DNA of 64,000 bases, from NCBI GenBank assembly GCA_002721105.1, contig PBJL01000033.1, positions 53,831 through 117,830 of the forward strand, given 5' to 3'. The notes under the pieces were generated by a model. That model did no database searches, was not told the DNA's origin, and was given only the letters and a program-made list of their open reading frames with translations. The stretch comes from Acidiferrobacteraceae bacterium (GTDB taxonomy: Bacteria > Pseudomonadota > Gammaproteobacteria > Arenicellales > UBA868). Each line of letters starts with the position of its first letter. Positions within the stretch are counted from its first letter, which is position 1. Made by a program: the position numbers and the translations under genes. Shown here one piece after another: positions 38,684-48,498 of the stretch.

Positions 38684-40798
38684 TCAACCTTTGGGGGTTT
38701 TAGGTTGTAGCTTAGAAATGTCTGCAACTGAATTTAGCAATTGACGCAATTGATTTAGCAAGGCCAACCTGTTTTTTCGCAGGGGCACATCATCAGTTAG
38801 CACCATGACATCGGCGAAGAATTGATCAATGGGCTTACGTAGCATAGCGAGCTGTTTTAAAGCCTTTTTATACTCTCCTCTTTGAATAAGTGGTGATAAC
38901 GTTGTTGTAGTTTCAACTAGTGATCTAGCAAGAGATGTCTCTGCCTCATGCCTGAAAAGAGTGTCGTCAATATCTAAGAATAGATCTATATCAGCTTTTC
39001 GCAAGATATTACCAATTCGTTTGTTTGCCTCTAAAAGACTAGCGGCAGATGGATTGTTCCGAAAGCTAGATATCGCATCGAGACGTTTATAAAAATCCAT
39101 CGGCGCAACTGTACCAGCTGCGAGTACAGAATTGATTTCATCTTTTGTAAATCCAGAAGCGTCGAAATAACTGTAATATCTGTCTGTAATGAATTGCAAA
39201 ACTGCCAAAGTCTTAGTTTTATCTATATCATAATCGCTTTCTGAGAAAGTTGAGTAGCTCAGGCTGATTAGTTCAACCAAATCAAGAGCCAATCTTTTTT
39301 CGATCAAGATTCTAATAACACCAAAAGCAGCCCGCCGTAAAGCATAGGGATCGCGCTCTCCAGTTGGTTCTTCTCCAGCAGCAAAGATTCCCGTAAGCGT
39401 GTCGATTCGGTCTGCAATTGCCAAGATTTTTCCGGCGCGAGAAGCTGGGAGCTTATCTCCCGCATGTTTGGGCAGGTAATGTTCGGCTATGGCCGTTGAT
39501 ATCTCCTTAAGTTCGCCGTTCTCACGAGAATAATGATAGCCCATTGTTCCCTGAAGTTCCGGAAATTCAGCGACCATTTGACTCGCTAAATCGGCTTTAC
39601 ATAGCAAAGCCGATCGTGCAATACGATCTTGGTTCCACCCAAGCTTTTTTGCTATCAAAACAGAAAGCTTTTCTATGCGTTTTGTTTTTTGGTAAAGCGT
39701 TCCAAGACGCGCATGAAAACTAATTTCACGTAGTTGTTCGACCCAGTCAGTCAAAGGTATTTTTCGGTCTTCGTCCCAAAAAAATTTCGCGTCCGACAAG
39801 CGCGCTCCTAGCACCCGTTCATTTCCCGCCCGCACTCTACCGATCTTCTTGCTCTTAATGTTAGATACCGCAATAAATTTTGGCAGTAAATTACCTTGTT
39901 GATTAGTAAGGTGGAAAAATTTCTGATGATCCTTCATAGATGAAATAAGAACTTCCGAGGGAATTTTCAAAAATTGTGGATCAAATTTTCCGATCAGCGA
40001 GTGGGGCCACTCCACCAAACCCGTAACGGTTTGAAGCAATGCGTCATCGATTACTGGTTGTGCCTCTGCCCTATTACTTAGCGTAATAATTTGACGACGA
40101 ATCATTGTGCGACGTTCTTCAAAATCAGCGATGACAAACCCCTGCCTCTTTAATGTTTCAGCATAAGTTTCGGCACTTTTTATTTGGACCAGGTTTTTAC
40201 ATAGAAATCGATGTCCTTGACTTTTTGTTTGTGAGTCGACACCTAGCACTTGACATGGAATATTAGAAATGCCATGCATTACTACGACCCAATGTATCGG
40301 GCGCACAAACTCCGCGCTTTCGTACCCCCAACGCATCCGTTTTGCAACCGGGATAGTCGATACAGCTTCATTAATACATTGCGGCACAAGCACTGTCGCT
40401 TTTTCGCCAGGTTTTTGAGCCCGAAAAACAAGCCGGCTTTCGCCGCCGTCGATTTTTTTGAGCTTGTCTAAGGCAACGCCACAGGATTTTGCGAAACCCA
40501 AAGCAGCCTTAGTGGGAACTCCATCGACAGTAAATGCTGCAGAAAGCGCAGGGCCGCGTTTTTCGCTTATTGTATTTGGTTGCTTTAGTGATACCTCTGG
40601 GATCAAGATGGCTAATCGCCTAGGTGTCGCGAACCATTTCGGTTTTCGATCACACAAACCAACGTTCGAAAGTAAAGAAGATAGTGATTCGGCGAATGAT
40701 TCAGCAAGATGACAAAGCGAAACCGGTGGGAGCTCTTCGGTGCCGAGCTCGACCAATAGGGTTGCAGAAGATAGCACATCCTTACGCTTATTTCTCAT
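38684..40798 (-). CDS. glyS: glycine--tRNA ligase beta subunit
   Basis: GlyS is the large subunit of the bacterial alpha2-beta2 glycyl-tRNA synthetase and binds the tRNA. The 704-residue product starts (after a short lead) LLVELGTEELPPVSLCHLAE. It includes ATPRRLAILIPEVS, KRMRWGYESAEFVRPIHWVV, VTGLVEWPHSLIGKFD, HQKFFHLTNQQGNLLPKFI and the C-terminal anticodon-binding region with FFADVMVLTDDVPLRKNRLAL. Length is normal (689 in E. coli). It lies 12 bp downstream of glyQ and ends just before gmhB. Confidence 0.97.
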   Translation of the reverse strand: MRNKRKDVLSSATLLVELGTEELPPVSLCHLAESFAESLSSLLSNVGLCDRKPKWFATPRRLAILIPEVSLKQPNTISEKRGPALSAAFTVDGVPTKAALGFAKSCGVALDKLKKIDGGESRLVFRAQKPGEKATVLVPQCINEAVSTIPVAKRMRWGYESAEFVRPIHWVVVMHGISNIPCQVLGVDSQTKSQGHRFLCKNLVQIKSAETYAETLKRQGFVIADFEERRTMIRRQIITLSNRAEAQPVIDDALLQTVTGLVEWPHSLIGKFDPQFLKIPSEVLISSMKDHQKFFHLTNQQGNLLPKFIAVSNIKSKKIGRVRAGNERVLGARLSDAKFFWDEDRKIPLTDWVEQLREISFHARLGTLYQKTKRIEKLSVLIAKKLGWNQDRIARSALLCKADLASQMVAEFPELQGTMGYHYSRENGELKEISTAIAEHYLPKHAGDKLPASRAGKILAIADRIDTLTGIFAAGEEPTGERDPYALRRAAFGVIRILIEKRLALDLVELISLSYSTFSESDYDIDKTKTLAVLQFITDRYYSYFDASGFTKDEINSVLAAGTVAPMDFYKRLDAISSFRNNPSAASLLEANKRIGNILRKADIDLFLDIDDTLFRHEAETSLARSLVETTTTLSPLIQRGEYKKALKQLAMLRKPIDQFFADVMVLTDDVPLRKNRLALLNQLRQLLNSVADISKLQPKTPKG

Positions 40799-40810
40799 GG
40801 TTTGAAGCCT

Positions 40811-41677
40811 CTAACCTTTCCCTGGAAAGCCTAATCGTTCGCGGCTTGCATGATAAGCACTTGCTGTGTCGCGAGCTAAATCTCTTACTCTTCCTATGTA
40901 ACGAGAGCGCTCGGTTACTCCAATTGCTCTACGAGCGTCTAATAGATTGAATGTATGGGATGCTTTTAAAACATGCTCATAGGCAGGTAGCGGTAGCTCG
41001 AGGAGTATTAGTTTTTTTGCTGCCCGCTCACAGGCTTCAAATTGCGAGATGAGCTCGCCAACATCAGCATGCTTGAAGTTATAAGCTGACTGCTCTACTT
41101 CACTATTTTTATAAAGATCCCCGTAAGAGTGTTCATCGTTCCACTGAAGATCAAACACGCTATCAACGCCTTGAAGGTAAAGCGCTATACGTTCTAAGCC
41201 ATAAGTAATTTCACCGGTTACTGGCCGACAATCGAGCCCACCCACTTGTTGAAAGTACGTAAACTGTGATATCTCCATGCCATTTAGCCAAATTTCCCAA
41301 CCAAGACCCCATGCTCCCAAAGTCGGTGATTCCCAGTCGTCTTCAACGAATCGGATGTCGTCAATTTGCCCATCAATTCCTAGCGTCTCAAGAGATTTAA
41401 GGTAAAGATCCTGAAAGTTGTCCGGCGATGGCTTTAGTATGACTTGATATTGGAAATATCGTTGAAGGCGGTTAGGGTTCTGGGCATATCTACCATCCGT
41501 CGGACGCCTCGATGGCTGGACATAGGCCGCCATCATAGGTTCCGGTCCGATAGCACCCAAAAAGGTGGCCGGATGAAATGTGCCAGCCCCCACCTCCATA
41601 TCGTGCGGCTGCAGGATCAGGCAACCCTGATCTGCCCAATAGTGGTGTAGGCTCAATATTATCCTTTGAAATTGCAA
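40811..41677 (-). CDS. glyQ: glycine--tRNA ligase alpha subunit
   Basis: GlyQ holds the catalytic class II site that activates glycine. The 288-residue product matches the family throughout, with [31 protein letters not shown] (read as consecutive blocks), [49 protein letters not shown], and LEIALGI-type segment [13 protein letters not shown]. Its presence with glyS shows that this organism uses the heterotetrameric enzyme rather than the eukaryote-like single-chain form. It is divergent from the PP-loop gene; about 100 bp lie between. Confidence 0.97.
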   Translation of the reverse strand: MQFQRIILSLHHYWADQGCLILQPHDMEVGAGTFHPATFLGAIGPEPMMAAYVQPSRRPTDGRYAQNPNRLQRYFQYQVILKPSPDNFQDLYLKSLETLGIDGQIDDIRFVEDDWESPTLGAWGLGWEIWLNGMEISQFTYFQQVGGLDCRPVTGEITYGLERIALYLQGVDSVFDLQWNDEHSYGDLYKNSEVEQSAYNFKHADVGELISQFEACERAAKKLILLELPLPAYEHVLKASHTFNLLDARRAIGVTERSRYIGRVRDLARDTASAYHASRERLGFPGKG

Positions 41678-41777
41678 GGATAAGCGTTCATTAAGTTAGT
41701 GAGTGATCCTAAATTATAGCCGTTTGTAAGACTTGCTAGAATACTATGATGAGGAACTACATTTTTAGTGGCTGATT

Positions 41778-42818
41778 ATGGTATATAGCAACAAAAAAGC
41801 GGTAGCACTTATTTCTGGAGGGCTCGACTCCATGCTTGCTGCCCAGCTAGTAAAAGATCAAGGTATTTATGTTGAAGGACTTAACTTTTTTACTGGTTTT
41901 TGTGTTGAGGGCCACACTCATGCGATTCGAAAAAATAAAAAAGGGAGGCGAAATAACGCGCTTTGGGTGGCGGAAAAACTGGGTATTCGCCTACACATCA
42001 TAGATGTTATTGAAGAATACAAGAGCGTTGTAATTAATCCGCGCCATGGTTATGGTGCCCATCTAAATCCTTGCCTTGATTGCAAATCATTTATGGTTGG
42101 CAAAGCTAAGCAGTGGATGGAACAAAATAATTTCGATTTCATTGTTACCGGAGAAGTTTTGGGTCAACGACCGATGTCTCAGCGGCGCGCGACCTTTCCT
42201 ATTGTGCAAAAGGAATCTGGCGCTAATAATCTATTGTTAAGGCCTCTTTCAGCAAAAACCCAGTCGCCATCAAAACCAGAATTGGAGGGGTGGGTTGACC
42301 GAGAAAAGCTTTTGAGTTTTAGTGGACGTAGCCGAAAACCTCAGATTAGTCTCGCTAATAAATTAAATATTAAGGAATTTTCCCAGCCAGCCGGAGGTTG
42401 TTGTTTTCTGACCGATTCAAGCTACAGTTCAAAGATGAGAGATCTATGGCAAAGTCGCGGCGAAAAAGACTATGATCTAGATGATATTATGTTGTTAAAG
42501 GTTGGCAGACATTTGAGACCGAATGAGCATTTAAAGATGATTATTTCGCGGGATAAAGGCGAAACAAACTATCTAATGGGTTACAGGAAGAAGTTTCATC
42601 ATTTGTTGATGGTCAGTCACAAAGGCCCAATTACCCTACTCCAGGGAAATGTTAGTAAAATCGATTTTTCTTTTGCTGCTAAAATAGCGGCCCGGTTTGG
42701 TCAAGGTAAAGATGCGAAGGCTGTGTCTTTCGTCGCAGCGAATGCTGACGGTTTGGAAAAGCACATAACAGTTTCGCCTTTTAAGGCTGCTCAAATTAAA
42801 GAGGAATGGTATTTGTGA
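41778..42818 (+). CDS. PP-loop ATPase, ThiI/MnmA-like sulfurtransferase
   Basis: The 346-residue protein has the PP-loop VALISGGLDSMLAAQLV (SGGxDS), which adenylates a substrate before sulfur or nitrogen transfer, as in MnmA, ThiI and TtcA. Conserved cysteines occur in the NPCLDCKSFM block (about residues 95-104) and in GGCCFLTDSSYS (about 210-221), both near expected active sites. The C-terminal third (DIMLLKVGRHLRPNEHLKMI...) looks like a small RNA- or substrate-binding module rather than the THUMP or MnmA C-domain. It is coupled to a TusA-like gene, which would supply the sulfur. It is therefore probably a tRNA-thiolation enzyme of a type distinct from MnmA and ThiI; substrate unknown. Confidence 0.8.
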   Translation: MVYSNKKAVALISGGLDSMLAAQLVKDQGIYVEGLNFFTGFCVEGHTHAIRKNKKGRRNNALWVAEKLGIRLHIIDVIEEYKSVVINPRHGYGAHLNPCLDCKSFMVGKAKQWMEQNNFDFIVTGEVLGQRPMSQRRATFPIVQKESGANNLLLRPLSAKTQSPSKPELEGWVDREKLLSFSGRSRKPQISLANKLNIKEFSQPAGGCCFLTDSSYSSKMRDLWQSRGEKDYDLDDIMLLKVGRHLRPNEHLKMIISRDKGETNYLMGYRKKFHHLLMVSHKGPITLLQGNVSKIDFSFAAKIAARFGQGKDAKAVSFVAANADGLEKHITVSPFKAAQIKEEWYL

Positions 42819-43042
42819 CCTTATATCAACTAGACGCTCGAAACTTACTGTGTCCAATGCCTGTGATTAACACACAGAAAAGGGTAGCCACCCTCTCTCC
42901 TGGGGATGAGCTTGAGATTTGTTGTACCGATCCTGGTGCGCTATCTGATATTCCGGCATGGTGTAAGCTAGAAGGCCATGAGGTTGTTTCTCTTGCGGAA
43001 GCTGAAAACGGAGAGTGTTTGATTCACATTCGAGTTCATTAG
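42815..43042 (+). CDS. TusA/SirA-like sulfur carrier protein
   Basis: TusA-family proteins pass persulfide sulfur through one conserved cysteine. The roughly 75-residue product has the signature LDARNLLCPMPVINTQKR with the CPxP cysteine, then the strand LEICCTDPGALSDIPAWCK and a final beta strand. I prefer GTG 42815, which forms a GTGA overlap with the stop of the PP-loop gene; ATG 42806 is an in-frame alternative. The tight coupling suggests that it is the dedicated sulfur donor of the PP-loop enzyme. It differs from E. coli TusA in having extra cysteines near the middle. Confidence 0.9.
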   Translation: MTLYQLDARNLLCPMPVINTQKRVATLSPGDELEICCTDPGALSDIPAWCKLEGHEVVSLAEAENGECLIHIRVH

Positions 43043-43062
43043 TCTGATCGGATAGTGCTAGA

Positions 43063-43109
43063 TGCCCCTTATTTGTGCATAATCTAGAAGTATGCTCTAT
43101 AATAGTGCA
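43063..43109 (+). promoter_or_regulatory. two NtrC enhancer sites upstream of glnA
   Basis: Two 17-bp sites with the NtrC dyad TGC-N9-GTGCA pattern are present, TGCCCCTTATTTGTGCA at 43063-43079 and TGCTCTATAATAGTGCA at 43093-43109. The second differs at two positions from the TGCACTATAATGGTGCA type of enteric site. Their centres are 30 bp apart, about three helical turns, so NtrC dimers would sit on the same face. They lie about 64 and 94 bp before the predicted start of the sigma-54 transcript. Confidence 0.8.
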
Positions 43110-43138
43110 TATTGGGCTTAATCCTGATGATTTTTGTG

Positions 43139-43154
43139 TGGCATAGAAATTGCT
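43139..43154 (+). promoter_or_regulatory. sigma-54 promoter of glnA
   Basis: TGGCATAGAAATTGCT matches the sigma-54 consensus TGGCAC-N5-TTGCT, with the invariant GG (43140-43141) and GC (43152-43153) exactly 10 bp apart. The transcript would start near 43165, about 100 nt before the glnA start. Two NtrC sites upstream and the ntrBC genes downstream support nitrogen-regulated expression of glnA. Confidence 0.88.
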
Positions 43155-43267
43155 ACCTATGTTATTGGGTGATTAAGGTTTTTGATAGAGGTTTCACACT
43201 GCGTTCGCCGTAAATATCAATAGCTAATTACACAATAATCAATATTTAACCAATTGGGAGGTGGCAA

Positions 43268-44677
43268 ATGTCATTCCAAGATGTCCTGGATATGGTTCAG
43301 GAGAAAAAAGTGAAGTTTGTCGATTTTCGGTTCACCGACACGAAGGGAAAAGAACAACATGTGTCAATACCGGCAAGCGCACTTGATAATGATACGTTTG
43401 TGGAGGGTAAGATGTTTGATGGCTCCTCTATAGCGGGCTGGAAGGGAATAAATGAGTCCGACATGATTTTAATGCCGGATTCTAGTTCTGCTGTGTTGGA
43501 TCCCTTTCTACAAGATACTACCTTGTTATTGCGTTGTGATGTTATTGAGCCCAATACCATGCAAGGCTATGACCGCGACCCCCGATCAATAGCAAAAAAA
43601 GCCGAAGTTTATCTAAAATCAACCGGCATTGGTGATGCTGCTTATTTCGGTCCTGAGGCAGAGTTTTTTGTTTTTGATTCAGTAACATGGGCCAATGATA
43701 TCAGTGGAGCGTCGTATAACATCGAATCAAATGAGGCCGCTTGGAGTTCTTCGCGGGATCATGAAGATGGCAATATTGGGCATCGGCCAGCGGTTAAGGG
43801 GGGCTATTTCCCAGTTCCGCCGGTTGATTCACTTCAGGATGTGAGATCAGCGATGTGCTTGGCTATGGCAGACATGGGGCTAGATGTTGAGGTACATCAT
43901 CACGAGGTTGGAACGGCGGGTCAAGGAGAAATTGGCACTCGATTTGATACATTGGTCGCTAAAGCCGATCAGCTGCAAACATACAAATATTGTGTTCATA
44001 ACGTTGCTCATAATTATGGCCTTACCGCGACATTTATGCCAAAGCCTCTGGTTGGTGATAATGGTAGCGGGATGCATGTTCATCAATCTATATTTGATGG
44101 CCCTAAAGCAGTGTTCTCAGGCAATGAATATGGTGGGCTTTCCACTACAGCTCTGCACTATATAGGAGGCATATTCAAGCACGCAAAAGCTTTGAATGCT
44201 TTTACAAATGCTAGTACCAACAGCTACAAGCGGCTTGTGCCGGGATTCGAAGCTCCGGTATTATTGGCCTATTCAGCTCGAAACAGATCCGCTTCGTGTC
44301 GTATACCTTATGTGTCAAATCCCAAGGCTAGACGCATCGAAATTCGTTTCCCTGATTCAACAGCAAATCCCTATCTCGCATTCACAGCGTTACTTATGGC
44401 GGGTCTCGATGGAATACAGAACAGAATTCATCCTGGTGACCCAATGGAGCAGGATTTATATGATTTAACCCCGGAAGAAGAAGCGAAAGTTCCTACCGTC
44501 TGCCATGCCTTGGATCAAGCACTGGAATCATTAGACAACGATAGAGATTTCCTAAAAGCTGGCGGCGTAATGACCGATGACATGATTAGTTCATACATAG
44601 CTCTCAAGATGGATGAGGTACAAAGTCTCCGACAAGCCACTCATCCCTTGGAGTTCTCTATGTATTACAGCGTTTGA
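43268..44677 (+). CDS. glnA: glutamine synthetase, type I
   Basis: GlnA makes glutamine from glutamate, ammonia and ATP. The 469-residue subunit (the E. coli length) starts [20 protein letters not shown] and has the [18 protein letters not shown] latch region, the metal-binding [10 protein letters not shown] and [29 protein letters not shown], and the arginine-bearing [20 protein letters not shown]. Tyr398 counted with Met, within DLYDLTPEE, corresponds to the adenylylation site Tyr397 of E. coli, so activity is probably controlled by GlnE. GGGAGG precedes the ATG by about 8 nt. Transcription is likely sigma-54/NtrC dependent. Confidence 0.98.
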   Translation: MSFQDVLDMVQEKKVKFVDFRFTDTKGKEQHVSIPASALDNDTFVEGKMFDGSSIAGWKGINESDMILMPDSSSAVLDPFLQDTTLLLRCDVIEPNTMQGYDRDPRSIAKKAEVYLKSTGIGDAAYFGPEAEFFVFDSVTWANDISGASYNIESNEAAWSSSRDHEDGNIGHRPAVKGGYFPVPPVDSLQDVRSAMCLAMADMGLDVEVHHHEVGTAGQGEIGTRFDTLVAKADQLQTYKYCVHNVAHNYGLTATFMPKPLVGDNGSGMHVHQSIFDGPKAVFSGNEYGGLSTTALHYIGGIFKHAKALNAFTNASTNSYKRLVPGFEAPVLLAYSARNRSASCRIPYVSNPKARRIEIRFPDSTANPYLAFTALLMAGLDGIQNRIHPGDPMEQDLYDLTPEEEAKVPTVCHALDQALESLDNDRDFLKAGGVMTDDMISSYIALKMDEVQSLRQATHPLEFSMYYSV

Positions 44678-44734
44678 TTTTTTACGAAACGTTGGTGTTG
44701 ACAGTTTGGCCAACCCAGTTGTTAGACGTTTACT

Positions 44735-45826
44735 ATGCTAGTTGATGTTAATAGCCAATCTGTTGCCGGATTATCTGGACTGGAATTGTTAGATGGTTTA
44801 GCCACTGGGGTTTTGCTGCTAGATAAGAAAGGTCGCTTGCTTTATATGAATAATGCGGCAGAAGGGTTTTTTGATGTAAGCGCTAAGCGATTTTTAGGAC
44901 GCTCAGCCAAAGAATTTTTAGGAATGGAAACAGTGTTGCAAGGCGCCGTGATGGCGGCAATCGAAGGTCACACTACGACGTTTCGTGAAGTTGAAATTAG
45001 AAAATCATTCCTACATGAGAATGATGAGACTATCAGAATTAATTGTACCATATCTCCTTTTTTCGCTAGGCCTAAAATTTCTTGGGCGGTAGCCGAGATA
45101 GCGACAGCTGAACCCTTGGGAAGAGAGTCGGAGTGGCGAGAGCAAAAATCGGCCACGCACGAGATTGTCCGAGCTTTAGCTCACGAGATTAAAAATCCAC
45201 TCGGCGGGTTACGTGGCGCGGCCCAATTGCTTGATCGGCAATTAGATGCACCAGGGCTTAGAGACTATACCAAAATCATAATTGATGAGGCAGATCGTCT
45301 TGCTAAACTTGTTGACCGGATGGTAAGTCCTAGAAAATCGCTTGTGTCGAAAGAATTTAATTTGCACGAAGCGCTTGAACGAGTTCGTTATTTAATAGAA
45401 GTCGAATTTGGAAATGGACTGAAAGTTACACGTGACTATGATCCAAGCATACCAGCCCTGAGGGGCCAAAAAGAGTATTTAATTCAAGCTTTTTTGAATG
45501 TAGCCCGCAACGCTGCCCAATCAATTAATGGAGCAGGAGAGATAAAATTTCGTACTCGAGTGCAACGACAGTTAACGGTTGCTGGGCAACGTTACCGACA
45601 CGTTCTTGAAACCACTATTACGGATTTTGGGCCAGGGATACCAAAAGAACTACAAGACAAAATATTTTTGCCGATGATTACAGGCCGTATCGGTGGCACT
45701 GGGTTAGGGCTAACTTTATCGCAGGAAATAGTCGACAATCAAGGCGGCACTATTGCATGTGTGAGTAATCCTGGCGAAACTAGATTTACGTTTTTGTTGC
45801 CGGTGTATCAGCCTGATGACAAATAG
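44735..45826 (+). CDS. glnL: nitrogen regulation sensor kinase NtrB
   Basis: NtrB (GlnL) senses nitrogen state through PII and phosphorylates or dephosphorylates NtrC. The 363-residue cytoplasmic protein has an N-terminal PAS domain (about 16-130; GVLLLDKKGRLLYMNNAAE) and no membrane segment. The dimerisation/phosphoacceptor motif is ALAHEIKNPLGGLRGAAQLLDRQL, read in two pieces, with the phosphorylated His in HEIKNP. The ATPase boxes are FLNVARNAAQSI, TDFGPGIP and GGTGLGLTLSQEI. It overlaps ntrC by 11 bp. It is 57 bp downstream of glnA and may be read both from the glnA promoter and from its own. Confidence 0.96.
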   Translation: MLVDVNSQSVAGLSGLELLDGLATGVLLLDKKGRLLYMNNAAEGFFDVSAKRFLGRSAKEFLGMETVLQGAVMAAIEGHTTTFREVEIRKSFLHENDETIRINCTISPFFARPKISWAVAEIATAEPLGRESEWREQKSATHEIVRALAHEIKNPLGGLRGAAQLLDRQLDAPGLRDYTKIIIDEADRLAKLVDRMVSPRKSLVSKEFNLHEALERVRYLIEVEFGNGLKVTRDYDPSIPALRGQKEYLIQAFLNVARNAAQSINGAGEIKFRTRVQRQLTVAGQRYRHVLETTITDFGPGIPKELQDKIFLPMITGRIGGTGLGLTLSQEIVDNQGGTIACVSNPGETRFTFLLPVYQPDDK

Positions 45827-47228
45827 TAGTCAAGTATGGGTAGTCGATGATGATGCATCTATCAGATGGGTCTTGAGGCGGACATTTACCGACGCTGGTT
45901 TGTCGGTTCAGCAGTTTAGCAACGCTGACGAAGCGCTTGAAAGAGTAGTTGTGGAGCAACCAAAGGTTATCCTCACAGACGTTCGAATGCAGGGAACCGA
46001 TGGGATACGTTTTCTGGAAACCCTTCGTGTTAAATTCCCAGACATTCAAGTCATTATCATGACAGCTTTTAGTGATTTGGAAAGCACCATATCTGCTTAT
46101 CGTTCGGGTGCTTTTGAGTATCTATCGAAACCTTTTGACCTCGATGAGGCAACGATTATAGTCAAGCGAGCTTTAGTTGGTGATATCGGTAAAAATTTAA
46201 GCTTACTAGTAGACTCAAAAGAAAAGCTAATTGGTTCGGCGCCGGCTATGCAGGAAGTTTATCGGTTAATCGGTCGTCTCTCGAATACAACTATGAATGT
46301 TTTGATTACGGGGGAATCCGGAACCGGGAAAGAATTAGTCGCTCGGGCTATTCATAGGAGCAGCCCACGCTTTGATCATGATTTAGTGGCAATAAATACA
46401 GCTGCAATACCATCAGAATTACTCGAGACAGAACTTTTTGGACACGAGAAAGGAGCTTTTACTGGCGCTGAGGCGCAAAGAATTGGACGCTTCGAACAAG
46501 CAGAGGGCGGAACTTTATTCCTTGATGAAATTGGTGACATGCCGCTAGCATTGCAGACAAGATTATTGCGCGTATTATCCGATGGTTCATTTTATAGAGT
46601 GGGTGGTCGGCAACAGAGAGTGGCCGATGTTAGAATTATTGCAGCCACTAATCAAAACCTAATGATACAAGTAAAGCAAGGTAAATTTCGTGAAGATCTT
46701 TTTCATCGCCTAAACGTGATTGAGATTCCTTTGCCACCGTTGAGAGAACGCAGGGAAGATATATTAGAACTAGCACGATCTTTTTTGAATCAAGTATCGA
46801 TTGAGTCAGGGTCTGAAACTAAAATTCTCGATCCATTTTGTGAGGAAATTTTTATCAATTTCGATTGGCCTGGTAATGTGCGCCAGCTTGAAAATCTTTG
46901 TCGTCGCTTGACAGTAGTGGCGCCGGGAAGACTGATAACCAAAGAGGATTTACCGGGAGATTTTTCGGCATATACAGTTAGCGCTGAAACACTAGCAATT
47001 GATTGGAAAGTCGCGCTTAATATGTTGGTGACAAAAAAATTGGGTGATGGGCAAGTGAACCTAATTGATCAGCTTGGCCCAGAATTCGAGCGCGTCCTGC
47101 TACAGACAACATTGGAGTTTACTGATGGTAGGAAGCAAGTAGCCGCGCAACGCATTGGTTGGGGCCGAAATACTCTTGCCCGAAAGCTTAAGGAGTTATT
47201 TGATGAGTCTTCTGAGCAGATAGAGTGA
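45816..47228 (+). CDS. glnG: nitrogen regulation response regulator NtrC
   Basis: NtrC activates sigma-54 promoters when nitrogen is short. The 470-residue protein has the receiver domain (1-120) with phospho-acceptor Asp in [12 protein letters not shown] and the switch Lys in LSKPFD. The AAA+ domain (about 140-380) has [15 protein letters not shown], the sigma-54 contact loop [19 protein letters not shown] and [14 protein letters not shown] Fis-like helix-turn-helix follows at the C-terminus ([19 protein letters not shown]). Length matches E. coli (469). Its probable binding sites precede glnA, 2.7 kb upstream. Confidence 0.97.
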   Translation: MTNSSQVWVVDDDASIRWVLRRTFTDAGLSVQQFSNADEALERVVVEQPKVILTDVRMQGTDGIRFLETLRVKFPDIQVIIMTAFSDLESTISAYRSGAFEYLSKPFDLDEATIIVKRALVGDIGKNLSLLVDSKEKLIGSAPAMQEVYRLIGRLSNTTMNVLITGESGTGKELVARAIHRSSPRFDHDLVAINTAAIPSELLETELFGHEKGAFTGAEAQRIGRFEQAEGGTLFLDEIGDMPLALQTRLLRVLSDGSFYRVGGRQQRVADVRIIAATNQNLMIQVKQGKFREDLFHRLNVIEIPLPPLRERREDILELARSFLNQVSIESGSETKILDPFCEEIFINFDWPGNVRQLENLCRRLTVVAPGRLITKEDLPGDFSAYTVSAETLAIDWKVALNMLVTKKLGDGQVNLIDQLGPEFERVLLQTTLEFTDGRKQVAAQRIGWGRNTLARKLKELFDESSEQIE

Positions 47229-47553
47229 ATTTCAGATATTTCACTCACAGGTTTTAAGGGTTATGGCTAAATTAATACTAAGGCCAAGGGAAATTAAATC
47301 GATAAAATAGTTTTAGTTGGAGTTATTCATCGGAAACATGAATCAAGAAGGCTACTACAGCTAAAGACGAGCGACTTTTCGTTTGTTCGTAATTATGATG
47401 GCACATAAAAAAGCATAATTAATTCACACCCCTTCTTAAAAATTTGGTAGCTAGTCGTTTGTTCACCCAGAATTCATTTGCAATTCGTAGGATTCGGAGG
47501 TTCGAAAATTAGTAGGTATAACTATAGCCTACGTTTTAGTAGCGCATAACTAA
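47229..47553. other. intergenic region after ntrC
   Basis: The 325 bp after ntrC are AT-rich. A short translatable stretch at about 47270-47400 (plus strand) has no convincing start, and GGAGGTTCGAA near 47497 only superficially resembles a tRNA T-arm. I see no complete gene, tRNA or clear terminator. The last 60 bp probably hold the promoter of the following gene. Confidence 0.4.
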
Positions 47554-48450
47554 ATGAAACACAAAAAGATACTGATATTTGGGGCTAGCGGGTTCATAGG
47601 AACCAATTTACTAAAGGCGCTTTTAAGGCAGGGTCACTTAGTGACTGCAATCGGCAGGAGCAAGACTGGACTTGAAAAGCTCAAACCTTTTTCCTTACGA
47701 ACAGCATTGTGTGATCATACAAATCGCGAGAAGCTAAAACCTTTTTTTAAGGAGCAAGATGTTGTGATTAACCTCATAGGAATTTTGAATGAGACTCCAA
47801 TGGAGAAATTCAAGGACGTGCATCAAGACATACCGCTCCGTTTATTGGATTTATGTCGAAGTGAAGGTGTGGACCAGTACATACACATGAGCGCTTTACC
47901 AGCGAACGGCGATCACTCACCAAGTCGATATTTAAGAAGCCGTGGCCTTGGGGAGGAGATGGTTCATGAGAATTCCGGATCTGTATCTGTAAGTAGTATT
48001 AGGCCGTCGGTAGTTTTTGGCCCGGGCGATCATTTTTTTTCCAATTTCAACTCCTTTCTGAGGTGGATGCCAGTTTTTCCTCTGCCGTGCCCAAGCACAC
48101 TATTTGCTCCTGTTTTTGTAGGAGATGTTGTAGGGGCAATCATGCGAATAGTTTTAGAACCTAATCGTTTTGAAGGCCATCGTTTTGATCTTTGTGGCCC
48201 TGAAATTTATACATTTCGCGAACTAATCGAACTTTTGGTTGTGGCAGGTAAGCATAATTGTCAAATCGTAAATCTACCCAATTGGGCTGCAAGACTACAA
48301 GCGCTAGTTCTAGGACCAATTCCACCTCGGATCTTCACAACGGATAATTATTTATCGCTACAGGTGGATAATGTTTCCGATCATAATGGGTTGTTAAATC
48401 TCGGCATTACCCCCCATTCAATTAACGCAAGTCCACTCGTTACTGGATAA
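47554..48450 (+). CDS. NAD(P)-binding epimerase-like protein (NDUFA9-like atypical SDR)
   Basis: The 298-residue protein has the extended-SDR Rossmann motif ILIFGASGFIGTNLLKAL at its N-terminus. The block DVVINLIGILNETP, then YIHMSALPAN, SIRPSVVFGPGDHFF and FAPVFVGDVVGAI, are typical of the group related to the complex I accessory subunit NDUFA9 and to NAD-dependent epimerases. The usual Tyr-x-x-x-Lys catalytic pair is not obvious (a Tyr lies at YLRSRG, with Arg in place of Lys). It may therefore bind NAD(P) structurally instead of acting as an epimerase. It is flanked by long spacers and stands alone. Function not known. Confidence 0.75.
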   Translation: MKHKKILIFGASGFIGTNLLKALLRQGHLVTAIGRSKTGLEKLKPFSLRTALCDHTNREKLKPFFKEQDVVINLIGILNETPMEKFKDVHQDIPLRLLDLCRSEGVDQYIHMSALPANGDHSPSRYLRSRGLGEEMVHENSGSVSVSSIRPSVVFGPGDHFFSNFNSFLRWMPVFPLPCPSTLFAPVFVGDVVGAIMRIVLEPNRFEGHRFDLCGPEIYTFRELIELLVVAGKHNCQIVNLPNWAARLQALVLGPIPPRIFTTDNYLSLQVDNVSDHNGLLNLGITPHSINASPLVTG

Positions 48451-48498
48451 ATAATCGAAAAGTAAGTCGCAATGCAGTAATTTGATTGTCGGCTTTTA

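Noticed and set aside
47440..47530. Possible tRNA because of GGAGGTTCGAA
   Set aside because: No matching acceptor, D or anticodon stems could be folded around it.
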